38,198 nt of DNA from Arcobacteraceae bacterium (GTDB lineage: Bacteria; Campylobacterota; Campylobacteria; Campylobacterales; Arcobacteraceae). Positions 8,646-17,682 of this stretch are shown here, piece by piece. Made by a program: the position numbers and the translations under genes. The notes beneath the pieces were generated by a model that saw nothing but the letters and a program-made list of their open reading frames with translations, had not been told where the DNA came from and did no database searches. The stretch spans positions 1-38,198 of the forward strand of contig JAOZJU010000009.1 in assembly GCA_029935705.1 (NCBI GenBank), read 5' to 3'. The first letter of the stretch is position 1. Every line of letters starts with the position of its first letter.

Positions 8646-10814
8646 CTAAATATTGTCGATGATATTGTTAAGTGTAGCAGATGGTCTCATACATGCTTCT
8701 ACTTTTTTCTCATCTGGTCTGAAGTATCCACCAATATCTTGAGCTTTGCCTTCTACTGCTAACAACTCTTTTATGATTGTATCTTCGTTTTCCGATAGTG
8801 CTTTTGCAACTGGTGCAAACTTTTCAGCCAATTGAGCATCGTCGCCTTGTGCCAATGCTTTTGCCCAGTATAGAGCTAAAAAGAAGTGCGAAGCTTTATT
8901 GTCTGGTTCGCCACATTTTCTGCTTGGTTCTTTGTTGTTTGAAAGATAATCATCATTTGCGATATCCAAACCAGCTGTCAAGGCAGCTAGTTTTGCATCT
9001 TTGTTTTTGTTGCCTATAAATCTTAAAGACTCAGCAAGTGCCAAAAATTCTCCCAAACTATCCCATCGTAGATGTCCCTCTTTGACAAATTGGTCAACAT
9101 GTTTAGGAGCAGAACCACCTGCACCAGTTTCAAACAAACCACCACCAGCTAACAATGGAACGATTGATAACATTTTAGCAGATGTTCCAAGCTCTAAAAT
9201 AGGATACATATCTGTAAGATGGTCTCTTAGGACATTGCCAGTTGCTGCTATGGTATCTTGACCTTTTCTTACTCTTGCATTTGAAAATTTTGTAGCAGCT
9301 TCTACATCCATAATTGAGATTTCAACTCCTGAAGTGTCATAGTTTTTCAAGTAACTATTTACTTTTTTGATCATATTAGCATCGTGAGCTCTTTTTTCAT
9401 CTAACCAAAATACAACTGGAGAACCTGTGATCTTACCTCTTTCTACTGCGAGTCTTACCCAGTCTTGAATTGGAATATCTTTAGCTCTTGAAAGTCTCCA
9501 AATATCACCAGCTTCAACTGTATGGCTCATCAAAACTTTGCCATCTTGTTTGACCTCAACAGTTCCTGCTTCTTCAATCTCAAAAGTGGTTGGATGCGAT
9601 CCATACTCTTCTGCTTTTTGTGCCATGAGACCAACATTTGAGACATTTCCCATAGTTTTGACATCATATTGACCGTTTGCAACAACATCATCAACCATAG
9701 CTTTATGAAATAGAGCATAAGATGCATCAGGGATCACACATACAGCATCTTCAGCTTCATCATCCCAATTCCACATTTTGCAGCCAGTTTTTACAGCAGC
9801 TGGCATGGAAGCATCTATGATTATATCATTTGAAGCATGTAAGTTTGTGATACCTTTGCTTGAATCAACCATAGCAATACGAGGTTGTGTAGCATATGTG
9901 GCTTCAATAGCTTCTATTATCTCATCTTTTTTATCGCTATTTTCCAATTTTTTATATAGATCACCTAAGCCCATATTTGAGTTGTAGCCCAATTTATCAA
10001 ATTCGTCACTATACTTATCAAACACATCTTTAAAAAATATCTCAGTAGCATGACCAAACATGATAGGATCGCTTACTTTCATCATGGTAGCTTTAAGGTG
10101 CAAAGACCATAAAGTATCAGTTTTTTTAGCACTATCTATTGTATCTTGATAAAATTTTCTAAGAGCTTTGACTGACATAAATGTAGCATCGATAATCTCT
10201 TTCTCTTTTATGTCGTTAAGTTCTTTTAAACATTTGCCGTTTAGTTCTATAGTGACATTTGAGCTACTGTCCAATATCACAGATTGTTCATTTGAGTAGA
10301 AATCTCCACCATTCATATGTTCGACTCTAGCTTGTGAGTTTTTACTTACAGCAGATAGTCTATGGGGATTGTTTTGAGCAAACTTTTTGACCGCTACTGC
10401 GGCTCGTCGGTCTGAGTTACCCTCTCTTAAGACTGGATTTACAGCAGAACCTAGACAAACAGAGTATGAAGCTTTGATTTTTTCTTCATCTGCATTTGTA
10501 GGTGATTCAGGATAGTTAGGAATATCAAAACCTTGACCTTGTAGCTCTGTAATACACTCAATCAATTGGCCTACAGATGCTGATACATTTGGAAGCTTGA
10601 TGATATTGCCATCTTTTTGCAAAACAACTTTACCAAGTTTTGACAACTCATCGACCGCTTTACCTTGTGAACTTAAAACTCTATTTGCAAGTGAAATATC
10701 GCTTACAACCACTTCAATACCTGCTGCTTTTGTAAATGCATTTACTATTGGCAAAAGCGAATAAGTTGCTAATGCTGGTGCCTCATCAATTTTTGTCCAT
10801 ATTATTTTTGACAT
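8646..10814 (-). CDS. icd: isocitrate dehydrogenase, monomeric NADP-dependent
   Basis: This 722-residue cytoplasmic enzyme oxidatively decarboxylates isocitrate to 2-oxoglutarate with NADP. It belongs to the monomeric IDH class, unrelated in length to the ~420-residue dimeric form. Recognisable stretches include [41 protein letters not shown] and [23 protein letters not shown]. It covers the whole family length (about 740), with no break. In Campylobacterota this step serves either the oxidative or the reductive TCA cycle; the window does not say which. AAAGGA precedes the ATG. It is transcribed alone from a promoter shared back to back with the LapB-like gene. Confidence 0.96.
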   Translation of the reverse strand: MSKIIWTKIDEAPALATYSLLPIVNAFTKAAGIEVVVSDISLANRVLSSQGKAVDELSKLGKVVLQKDGNIIKLPNVSASVGQLIECITELQGQGFDIPNYPESPTNADEEKIKASYSVCLGSAVNPVLREGNSDRRAAVAVKKFAQNNPHRLSAVSKNSQARVEHMNGGDFYSNEQSVILDSSSNVTIELNGKCLKELNDIKEKEIIDATFMSVKALRKFYQDTIDSAKKTDTLWSLHLKATMMKVSDPIMFGHATEIFFKDVFDKYSDEFDKLGYNSNMGLGDLYKKLENSDKKDEIIEAIEATYATQPRIAMVDSSKGITNLHASNDIIIDASMPAAVKTGCKMWNWDDEAEDAVCVIPDASYALFHKAMVDDVVANGQYDVKTMGNVSNVGLMAQKAEEYGSHPTTFEIEEAGTVEVKQDGKVLMSHTVEAGDIWRLSRAKDIPIQDWVRLAVERGKITGSPVVFWLDEKRAHDANMIKKVNSYLKNYDTSGVEISIMDVEAATKFSNARVRKGQDTIAATGNVLRDHLTDMYPILELGTSAKMLSIVPLLAGGGLFETGAGGSAPKHVDQFVKEGHLRWDSLGEFLALAESLRFIGNKNKDAKLAALTAGLDIANDDYLSNNKEPSRKCGEPDNKASHFFLALYWAKALAQGDDAQLAEKFAPVAKALSENEDTIIKELLAVEGKAQDIGGYFRPDEKKVEACMRPSATLNNIIDNI

Positions 10815-10837
10815 AATAATCCTTTTTTTAAAGTTTG

Positions 10838-10884
10838 TTATTATACCATAAGTTATTAAAAATAAGGTATTTATGGTATAATAA
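10838..10884. promoter_or_regulatory. mirror-image divergent promoters, icd (-) and LapB-like operon (+)
   Basis: TTATTATACCATAA (10838-10851) and TTATGGTATAATAA (10871-10884) are a perfect 14-bp inverted repeat with a 19-bp centre. Each arm holds an extended -10 box, TGGTATAAT: TATAAT at 10877-10882 for plus and at 10840-10845 for minus. Predicted starts are near 10889 (+) and 10833 (-). The two polymerase footprints would overlap across the centre. Confidence 0.7.
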
Positions 10885-10908
10885 ATTATAAAATTTTGGA
10901 GTTTAGGT

Positions 10909-11958
10909 ATGATGTTGTCTTATAGAGATCCTCTTTTGGGTCTTATTGAGTTTTTTTTATTTATTTTTGCAATATCTGCTATAACTTACATCTACTCAAT
11001 CTACAGACAAAAGATTCAAAATAGAAGTTATCAAAAACTACTCAAAAGGTTTAACAACGGTTATCTAAAAGAGCAAGACTATGTCAAGATGTATCAAAAC
11101 TACAATTTGTCATTTGAATCTATCATGCTACTCTCCTCTACTTTAAATCATCAAGGGGATATTACAAAAACTATAAATATCTATATAAGTTTATTAAAAA
11201 TTGTCAAAAACAGCTCACACAAAGAGCAAGTCCTTGAAAATTTGGGTCGAGTTTATCTACAAGCTGGTATGTTGCAAAGAGCAAAAGATATATTTGAAAA
11301 AGTTATAAAGTTTTCACCTACAAATATAAAAGCATTAAATAGCTTGCTTATCATATATGAAAAACTTAATTTGTATAAAGAGACTAAAGAGATTATCGAT
11401 GTATTAAACGAGCTAAATATAGACACAACACAAGAGTCCTTTTATATTGATGCTGTTATGACAATCCACGATCCTCTTCAAACTACAAAAGAGAAATCAA
11501 CAACATTGACAAAGCTGTTAAAACAAAACAAAAATATCCAAAGACTCGTAGCTTCATATCTCATACAAAATGATATTAAGCTTTTTTGGAGATATATTGA
11601 TATGTTTGAGCCTGCACATATAGTAGATATGTTGTGGTTTATGACACTTGAACAAATAGATCAAAACAGTATTAAAGATATCAAGTTTCTTATAGAACTA
11701 TACACAGCAAAAGGGTATATAAAAAAAGCAACCAAAAGTGATGATTTTCATCTTGATATCATCATAAGAGTTAGGGAAAATGGCTCAAATAGAGTTGATT
11801 TGGCATTTAAATATATCTGTAGCTACTGCAAAAAAAGCTCACCTTTGTATCAAGATAGATGTCAGTTTTGTCATCATATCTTAACTATCAAACCAACTTT
11901 TGCTATAACCAACAAAACAAAAGAAGAGAAACATAAAGAGATAGGTAGTTTTATATGA
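10909..11958 (+). CDS. membrane-anchored TPR protein with C-terminal zinc ribbon (LapB/YciM-like)
   Basis: This 349-residue protein has an N-terminal membrane segment (about residues 9-28), tetratricopeptide-like helices (clearest at 100-150, VLENLGRVYLQAGMLQRAKDI) and a C-terminal metal-binding knuckle with C304-x2-C307 and C318-x2-C321. The order membrane anchor, TPR, rubredoxin-like knuckle matches E. coli LapB (YciM), which controls LpxC turnover and LPS level. The sequence is divergent, so the LapB role is inferred from architecture. GGAG precedes ATGATG; the start may be either ATG. It overlaps rnhA by four bases. Confidence 0.7.
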   Translation: MMLSYRDPLLGLIEFFLFIFAISAITYIYSIYRQKIQNRSYQKLLKRFNNGYLKEQDYVKMYQNYNLSFESIMLLSSTLNHQGDITKTINIYISLLKIVKNSSHKEQVLENLGRVYLQAGMLQRAKDIFEKVIKFSPTNIKALNSLLIIYEKLNLYKETKEIIDVLNELNIDTTQESFYIDAVMTIHDPLQTTKEKSTTLTKLLKQNKNIQRLVASYLIQNDIKLFWRYIDMFEPAHIVDMLWFMTLEQIDQNSIKDIKFLIELYTAKGYIKKATKSDDFHLDIIIRVRENGSNRVDLAFKYICSYCKKSSPLYQDRCQFCHHILTIKPTFAITNKTKEEKHKEIGSFI

Positions 11959-12416
11959 AAAAAAAAGTAACAATATACACAGATGGTAGCAGTCTTGGCA
12001 ATCCAGGATTTGGTGGCTGGGGTGCAATACTTGATTATCAAGGAAAAACAAAAGAGTTAAGTGGCTCTCAAAAAGATACTACAAACAACCAAATGGAACT
12101 AACTGCTGTCATAAAAGCTATAGAGATACTCAAGGAGCCTTGTGATATATCACTGTTTAGTGACTCATCTTATGTGGTCAAAGCTATAGGTGTTTGGCTT
12201 GATGATTGGCAAAAAAATGGATGGAAAAACTCAGCAAAAAAACCTGTAAAAAATAGAGATTTGTGGGAAAGATACTTAGAGGTTTCAAAGATACACGACA
12301 TAAAGGCAAATTGGGTCAAAGCACACAATGGAGAGATACAAAATGAAAGATGTGACAAATTAGCAAGAGATGAAGCTACAAAGCTACAAGAAAAGGAAAG
12401 ATATGAGAGATTTTGA
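11955..12416 (+). CDS. rnhA: ribonuclease HI
   Basis: This 153-residue enzyme cuts the RNA strand of RNA-DNA hybrids. Active-site residues D10, E48, D70, H124 and D134 fall at the same numbers as in E. coli RNase HI (YTDGSSLGNPG, NNQMELTAV, FSDSSYVV, VKAHNG, NERCDKLARDEA). The start overlaps the previous stop as ATGA. A type 2 enzyme, RNase HII, is encoded at 29048, so the window carries both hybrid nucleases. Confidence 0.97.
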   Translation: MKKKVTIYTDGSSLGNPGFGGWGAILDYQGKTKELSGSQKDTTNNQMELTAVIKAIEILKEPCDISLFSDSSYVVKAIGVWLDDWQKNGWKNSAKKPVKNRDLWERYLEVSKIHDIKANWVKAHNGEIQNERCDKLARDEATKLQEKERYERF

Positions 12417-13080
12417 AAAGCTTGAAGATATTATTGGTTACACCTTTAAAGATAAAGGTTTGTTAGCTAAAGCACTCACACACAAAAGTTACAAAAAACC
12501 ATACAGCAATGAAAGATTGGAATTTTTAGGAGATGCTGTGTTAAATTTGATTGTAGGAGAGTATCTTTATGAAAATTTTCCTATATCAAATGAGGGGGAA
12601 TTAAGCAAGATGCGAGCTGGTATTGTAAATGAAAACGGCTTTAAAAGATTGGCAAACAGTATTGATTTGGGTCGTTTTATATTTTTGTCTGATTCAGAAG
12701 AGAGAAACAACGGCAGAGAAAAGTCCTCAATATTGTCAGATTCATTTGAAGCAGTTATGGGTGCAATATTTTTAGAAGCAGGGTTACAGCAGGTAAAAAC
12801 CGTAGCACTAAAACTTATAAAAAAAGAGTATAAAAAGATAAGTTTAGATGAGTTGTTTGAAGATTATAAAACTGCTCTACAAGAGATAACTCAAGCACAT
12901 TTTGCTCAAATTCCTGAATACAAACTAGAAAAACAGATAGGTCCAGACCATAAAAAAATATTTGAAGTATCTATATGGATAGATGGCAAATGTTATGGAA
13001 AAGCAAGTGGCAAGAGCAAAAAGATAGCTCAACAATCTGTAGCAAAAATCGCACTTGACGAGATAAACAATGCAAAATAG
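12403..13080 (+). CDS. rnc: ribonuclease III
   Basis: This 225-residue double-strand-specific endoribonuclease processes rRNA precursors. The signature NERLEFLGDAVL at 36-47 supplies E40 and D44, and SDSFEAVMGAIF supplies D113 and E116, one off the E. coli numbers. The C-terminal dsRNA-binding domain runs from about 150 (TALQEITQAHFAQIPEY to KIAQQSVAKIALDEI). A longer frame opens at 12370, but AAGGAAAG precedes the ATG at 12403 and the length then equals the family's. It overlaps rnhA by 14 bases and aroC by 11. Confidence 0.96.
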   Translation: MRDFEKLEDIIGYTFKDKGLLAKALTHKSYKKPYSNERLEFLGDAVLNLIVGEYLYENFPISNEGELSKMRAGIVNENGFKRLANSIDLGRFIFLSDSEERNNGREKSSILSDSFEAVMGAIFLEAGLQQVKTVALKLIKKEYKKISLDELFEDYKTALQEITQAHFAQIPEYKLEKQIGPDHKKIFEVSIWIDGKCYGKASGKSKKIAQQSVAKIALDEINNAK

Positions 13081-14149
13081 TTTTGGAGTAAAATTTGGGT
13101 TTTCAACCTTTGGTGAATCGCACGGCAAAGCAATTGGAGTCATAATAGACGGTGTTCCAGCTGGACTTAAGATAGATGAGAGCTTTATCCAAAAAGAGAT
13201 GGATAGAAGAAAACCGGGTTTGAGTAAATATACTTCAAGCAGAGATGAGAAAGATAAGATAGAGATACTAAGTGGTCTATTTGATGGAGTATCAACTGGC
13301 ACACCTATAGGTATGATTATCTTTAATCAAAATCAAAAAACTAAAGATTATGAAAATATCAAAGATATATTTCGTCCAGGACATGCTGATATAACATATT
13401 TTTCAAAGTATGGCTTAAGAGACTATAGAGGTGGTGGGCGAAGTAGTGCAAGAGAGACCGCATGTAGAGTTGCTTGTGGAGCAATAGCCAAACTTATATT
13501 AAATCAACTAAATATAAAAGTACTCAGTGGAGTATCTCAAGTAGGAGATATAAAAGCAAACAATCTTGACTTTGATTTTGCTATGGTTAGCGAGATAAAC
13601 TCTTTGGATAAAGATGTAGAACAAGCACAAAAAAACCTAATAGAAAAAACTAAAAACGAACACGACAGTATTGGTGCTGTTGTGAAAGTTCTTGTATTGA
13701 ACTCTCCTATTGGTCTGGGTGAACCTATGTATCACAAACTTGATGCCAAACTTTTTGAAGCACTTGGTGGGATAAATGCAGTAAAAGCTGTAGGTATTGG
13801 AGATGGATTTGAAGTAAGCCAACACAAAGGTAGCACCAACAACGATACAATATTGCCAAATGGTTTTGCCACAAACCATAGTGGCGGTATATTAGGAGGT
13901 ATAAGCAACGGAGATGAGATAGTTTTAGATATATATTTCAAAGCTACACCATCTATATTTCAAGACCAAAAAACTATAAATACAAAAAATGAAGAAACAA
14001 TATGCAACCTCAAAGGCAGACATGACCCATGTGTAGGCATACGAGGAGCTGTTGTATGTGAAGCTATGGTGGCTATAGTTTTGGTTGATATGTTGCTTTT
14101 AAATACCTCATCAAAGATTGAAAATATACTCAAAGTTTATAAGCGATAG
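13070..14149 (+). CDS. aroC: chorismate synthase
   Basis: This 359-residue FMN-dependent enzyme makes chorismate from EPSP, the last step of the shikimate pathway. Motifs are GFSTFGESHGKAIG at 8-21, the conserved RPGHADITYFSKYG near 99-113, and GGGRSSARETACRVA, followed by GGISNGDEIV and GRHDPCVGIRGAVV. Length is normal. The ATG lies inside the end of rnc, an 11-base overlap. A second shikimate-pathway gene, aroE, is at 19808, not in the same operon. Confidence 0.97.
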   Translation: MQNSFGVKFGFSTFGESHGKAIGVIIDGVPAGLKIDESFIQKEMDRRKPGLSKYTSSRDEKDKIEILSGLFDGVSTGTPIGMIIFNQNQKTKDYENIKDIFRPGHADITYFSKYGLRDYRGGGRSSARETACRVACGAIAKLILNQLNIKVLSGVSQVGDIKANNLDFDFAMVSEINSLDKDVEQAQKNLIEKTKNEHDSIGAVVKVLVLNSPIGLGEPMYHKLDAKLFEALGGINAVKAVGIGDGFEVSQHKGSTNNDTILPNGFATNHSGGILGGISNGDEIVLDIYFKATPSIFQDQKTINTKNEETICNLKGRHDPCVGIRGAVVCEAMVAIVLVDMLLLNTSSKIENILKVYKR

Positions 14150-15222
14150 TGGTTTTAAAAAATCTTTACGACAAACAATATATTCAAGAAGTTTCAGACA
14201 ATATTATTCAAAACTACAAAAGTTTTGATAAAACAGGTTTTACAAATACTGTTTTTGATAAAAAGTGGCAAAACCTTAAACTAAAACAAAGAATGAGACA
14301 TATATCTGCAAGTATGGGCAGATACTTGCCACTAGATTATCAATATGCATCAAAGATATTAAGAAAAAGTTTTTTGCTTATGGATAGCAAAAAAAGAGTT
14401 CAAAATATGATATTTCAAGATTTTGTAGAACTTTATGGTTTGAACTATTTTGAGATATCTATGAAAAATTTGGAACATTTTACTCAAAATTGTAGCAGTG
14501 AGTTTGCTATAAGAGAGTTTATATCAAACTACCCCACAAAAACTATAAAACAGCTCAAACTATGGACAAAAAGCAAAAGCCTACACACAAGACGATTAGC
14601 ATCTGAGGGTTCTCGTCCATTGCTTCCGTGGGCTTCGGTTTTGCATATCTTTAAAGATAATCCAAAAGAGGTATTGGATATATTGGAGCTTTTAAAGTTT
14701 GACAAAGAGAGATATGTCCAAAAATCTGTAGCAAACTCTCTTAACGATATATCCAAAAATCACCCAAATTTGGTGATAAAATTTGCAAAAGAAAATATAG
14801 GCAAAACAAAATCGCTTGATTATATCATATCGCACGGTTGTAGAACTCTGCTTAAAAATGGCGACAAAGAGAGTTTGGATATATTTGGTTTTAAAGAACC
14901 AAAACTTATAGATATAGAAAATTTTAAATTATCAACCGATGTGAAGATGGGTGAAAACCTTCGCTTCTGTTTTGATATTATATCAAAACAGAAGTTAGGA
15001 CTATTAAGAGTAGAGTATGCTATATGGTTTAAAAGAAAATACAAATCAAATAAAAAAGTGTTTAAAATATCACAAGCGAAGTATGAAAGTATAAAAGTTC
15101 AAAAAACCAAACTTTATAGTTTTAAAACGATTAGCACAAGAAAATATTATAAAGGTTTACATAAACTTGATATCATAATAAATGGCGAAACAAAAGCTTC
15201 AAAAGAGTTTTTACTTTCTTAG
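14149..15222 (+). CDS. DNA alkylation repair protein, AlkC-like HEAT-repeat glycosylase
   Basis: This 357-residue protein is helical and HEAT-like for about 250 residues, with RRLASEGSRPLLPWA near 148-162, a segment typical of AlkC-type 3-methyladenine glycosylases, and YVQKSVANSLNDISKNHP near 188-205. The last 100 residues are beta-rich (LRFCFDI, LRVEYAIWF, LHKLDIIINGE), fitting the Ig-like domain known in AlkC. The start is GTG, overlapping the aroC stop (TAGTG). Its 3' end overlaps the convergent gene at 15211 by 12 bases. A perfect palindrome lies at the domain boundary (14964). Confidence 0.8.
   Translation: MVLKNLYDKQYIQEVSDNIIQNYKSFDKTGFTNTVFDKKWQNLKLKQRMRHISASMGRYLPLDYQYASKILRKSFLLMDSKKRVQNMIFQDFVELYGLNYFEISMKNLEHFTQNCSSEFAIREFISNYPTKTIKQLKLWTKSKSLHTRRLASEGSRPLLPWASVLHIFKDNPKEVLDILELLKFDKERYVQKSVANSLNDISKNHPNLVIKFAKENIGKTKSLDYIISHGCRTLLKNGDKESLDIFGFKEPKLIDIENFKLSTDVKMGENLRFCFDIISKQKLGLLRVEYAIWFKRKYKSNKKVFKISQAKYESIKVQKTKLYSFKTISTRKYYKGLHKLDIIINGETKASKEFLLS
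14964..14994. repeat. perfect 14-bp inverted repeat inside the AlkC-like gene
   Basis: CTTCTGTTTTGATA (14964-14977), loop TTA, then TATCAAAACAGAAG (14981-14994). It is coding (FCFDIISKQK) and lies where the HEAT domain joins the beta-rich domain. Because it is palindromic, the same peptide is encoded on the opposite strand. Confidence 0.85.
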
Positions 15223-15978
15223 TTTTAATTTTACCAATATCTCATGACCTTCCATAAGATTGTTTATAGTTTTTTTATCCAATACTGAAAAGAGTGGCAT
15301 AAGCTGTTGTGCTGCAAAATTATCAAGATATATGATATCTTTTGGTTTGAGTATTGATTTTGCATCTGTATCTTTTAGTCCATCAAAGTTTAGTTGAATA
15401 TTTTTCTTTCTTGATTGTTGTTGTATTGTTCTTTTAAGCAAACCTTTTATTGAGTTTATCTCATTTTGGTTTAATAGATTTTGAGTGTTTATCGCTTTTG
15501 ATTTTATATCAATATTTCTGTCTATTCTTTTTTCTATATCTTGTTTTGTGTTTATTGTTGGGGTAGTTGCGGTGTGTTGGTATCGTACCTTTCTTTTTTG
15601 TGGCAGATCATCTTTTGAATTGTCTTGTAGTTTAACTTTAAACCCATCTATACTGTTAAGCTCGTTTATCAATATACGAACCAAAGTTGTAGGCAAAAAT
15701 GGCTTATGAACCACAAACGAAACAAAATCTTTATCTATATGACTTTGTGTTGTCATGATACCTATTTTAGAGCATAGGGGTTTTATCTTTGAACAATAAG
15801 CTTTTAGCATACCTAAATCTTTGTCCATAAATGTCTCATCTATCAATACTATATCGCTATCATTTTTCACATGGTCTATATTGCTAACAGTTGTAAGACG
15901 GACATTTGTATTGTGTAAAGCAAGCTCGCATGTAGTTTTGGTCTTGACACAGTTTGATATTAGAACTAAATTTTTCAT
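15211..15978 (-). CDS. unrecognised protein with receiver-like N-terminus
   Basis: I do not recognise this 255-residue protein. The first ~115 residues look like a Rossmann or response-regulator receiver fold: strands LVLISNC, DIVLIDE and KIGIMTT, then a VHKPF motif like the conserved lysine-proline of receivers. The acidic pair and phosphoacceptor pattern is not convincing (IDE at about 45-47). A basic, glutamine- and asparagine-rich linker (about 120-200) follows, then a compact C-terminal part rich in leucine. It overlaps the LolD-like gene by four bases and is the last gene of the rpsB operon. Alternatives are a degenerate response regulator or a localisation factor. Confidence 0.6.
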   Translation of the reverse strand: MKNLVLISNCVKTKTTCELALHNTNVRLTTVSNIDHVKNDSDIVLIDETFMDKDLGMLKAYCSKIKPLCSKIGIMTTQSHIDKDFVSFVVHKPFLPTTLVRILINELNSIDGFKVKLQDNSKDDLPQKRKVRYQHTATTPTINTKQDIEKRIDRNIDIKSKAINTQNLLNQNEINSIKGLLKRTIQQQSRKKNIQLNFDGLKDTDAKSILKPKDIIYLDNFAAQQLMPLFSVLDKKTINNLMEGHEILVKLKLRK

Positions 15979-16634
15979 CTTATTTTATTAAACTCATTAT
16001 CTTCAAGTTCATATATCGTATCACAACAATCTGCCAATTTTTTATCGTGTGTCACTAAGATTAGTGCTGCGTTGTTGTTTTTGACATACTCAAATAAAAG
16101 TTTTGTAACTTCATATGCTGTTTGTTTATCAAGATTTCCTGTAGGTTCATCGGCAAATATGATTTTAGGTTTTTTTATAAGCACTCTTGCTATTGACAAT
16201 CTTTGTTGTTGTCCGCCACTTAACTCTCCTATGTTTTGTTTGAGTATATGAGCTATCTTTAGATCCTCTAAAAGCTTATTGTCTATGTCGTTCTCGCTAA
16301 GTATTGAGCCGATTTTTAGATTTTCATTTGCTGTAAAACCACGAAACAAATAGTGTGCTTGAAATATGATACCAAAGTGGTCTCGTCTTACTTTGGTTAG
16401 ATATTTTGTTTTGCAGTTATAAAGGTTAAGATTGTTGTATATAACTTCGCCACTATCTGGGACAAGAAGGGTAGATAAGATATTTAGCAATGTTGACTTG
16501 CCACATCCACTTTCGCCTATTATTGAAACAGTCTCTTGCTGTCTTACACTCAGCGAGATATTCTCAAAAAGTTTATAATCAAAACTTTTTGAGATGTTTG
16601 TAGCTTCCAATAAAATCAAATTTTCATTTTGCAT
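15975..16634 (-). CDS. ABC transporter ATP-binding protein, LolD/MacB family
   Basis: This 219-residue ATPase has Walker A GESGCGKST (about 37-45), Q-loop FQAHYLFRG, ABC signature LSGGQQQRLSIAR, Walker B IIFADEPTGNLD and the H-loop VTHDKK. FADEPTGNLD and the short length fit LolD/FtsE-like partners of integral permeases with large periplasmic domains. No LolC/E permease is nearby, though a LolA gene is at 19240, so a part in lipoprotein release is possible but unproven. It starts one base after the tsf stop. Confidence 0.85.
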   Translation of the reverse strand: MQNENLILLEATNISKSFDYKLFENISLSVRQQETVSIIGESGCGKSTLLNILSTLLVPDSGEVIYNNLNLYNCKTKYLTKVRRDHFGIIFQAHYLFRGFTANENLKIGSILSENDIDNKLLEDLKIAHILKQNIGELSGGQQQRLSIARVLIKKPKIIFADEPTGNLDKQTAYEVTKLLFEYVKNNNAALILVTHDKKLADCCDTIYELEDNEFNKIR

Positions 16635-16635
16635 A

Positions 16636-17682
16636 TTATTTCATCTGTGAAGCAACTTCAGCTGCAAAATCCTCTTGCTTTTTTTCTATACCGTCGCCTA
16701 GCTCATATATAGCATAATCAACGATTTTGATAGATGGGTCAGTCTGAGCTATCGCCTCTTCTACTGTTTTGCTATCATCTAAAACATATGTTTGACTAAG
16801 AAGTGCAAAACTATTGTCAAGTTGAGTATTGTCTTCTATAAATCTTGCAATTTTTCCTGGTATTATTTTGTCCCATATTTTTTCTGGTTTTCCTTGTTCT
16901 TTTAACTCATTTTGAAATATCTCTTTTTGTTTATCTATGATATCTTCAGTCAATTGAGATCTGCTTACAAACATAGGGACTGCTTTTAGTGGTTTTTTCA
17001 ATCTTTTTAGCTCTTCATTTTCTTTGGTTATATCTGCTATGATTGCTTTGTTTTCACTTTTTACAACTTCTGGGTCAATATCTTTATATGATATGACAGA
17101 TGGTTTCATAGCCGCTGAGTGCATAGCTATATTTTTTAGTAGTTTTTTTGTTTTCTCTTTGGCATCTTCATCGCAAGTTGCTGACAATATCACACCTACT
17201 TTGCCATTTGTATGCACATAACCATTTACAACTCCGCTGTTGTTAGATATATTTATCATTCGTCTTGCTACTATATTTTCGCCGATTATTGCTATCTTGC
17301 TATTTAGATACTCTTCAAAATTTATACCATGTATGTTTGTTTGGTTTAACTCTTGTGTTGTGTTTGTATTTGTATCTTGTATATGGGATGTTATCTCATC
17401 TTTTAAAGCTAAAAACTCTTTATTTTTAGCTACAAAATCTGTTTGTGAGTTTATCTCACATAAAGTTGCTTTGGTAAAGTTCTCATTTACGATCAAAGAT
17501 ATTAAACCCTCTGCTGCTATGTTTGAGCTTTTTTTAGCTGCTTTGACCAACCCTGATTCTCGTAAATATGCCAAAGATTTATCTATATCGCCGTTTGTTT
17601 CTTGTAAAGCTCTTTTACAATCTAACATACCAGCTCCTGATATAGAACGAAGCTCTTTTATAAGTTTTGGAGTAGCTGACAT
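16636..17682 (-). CDS. tsf: elongation factor Ts
   Basis: This 348-residue factor recycles EF-Tu by releasing GDP. The N-terminal UBA-like module is clear (LIKELRSISGAGMLDCKRALQ, given in part: SGAGMLDCKRAL at 15-26), followed by the EF-Tu-binding motif TDFVAKN at 81-87 and a long core with coiled-coil insert. It follows rpsB with a one-base stop/start overlap (TAATG), the almost universal rpsB-tsf pair. Confidence 0.97.
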   Translation of the reverse strand: MSATPKLIKELRSISGAGMLDCKRALQETNGDIDKSLAYLRESGLVKAAKKSSNIAAEGLISLIVNENFTKATLCEINSQTDFVAKNKEFLALKDEITSHIQDTNTNTTQELNQTNIHGINFEEYLNSKIAIIGENIVARRMINISNNSGVVNGYVHTNGKVGVILSATCDEDAKEKTKKLLKNIAMHSAAMKPSVISYKDIDPEVVKSENKAIIADITKENEELKRLKKPLKAVPMFVSRSQLTEDIIDKQKEIFQNELKEQGKPEKIWDKIIPGKIARFIEDNTQLDNSFALLSQTYVLDDSKTVEEAIAQTDPSIKIVDYAIYELGDGIEKKQEDFAAEVASQMK

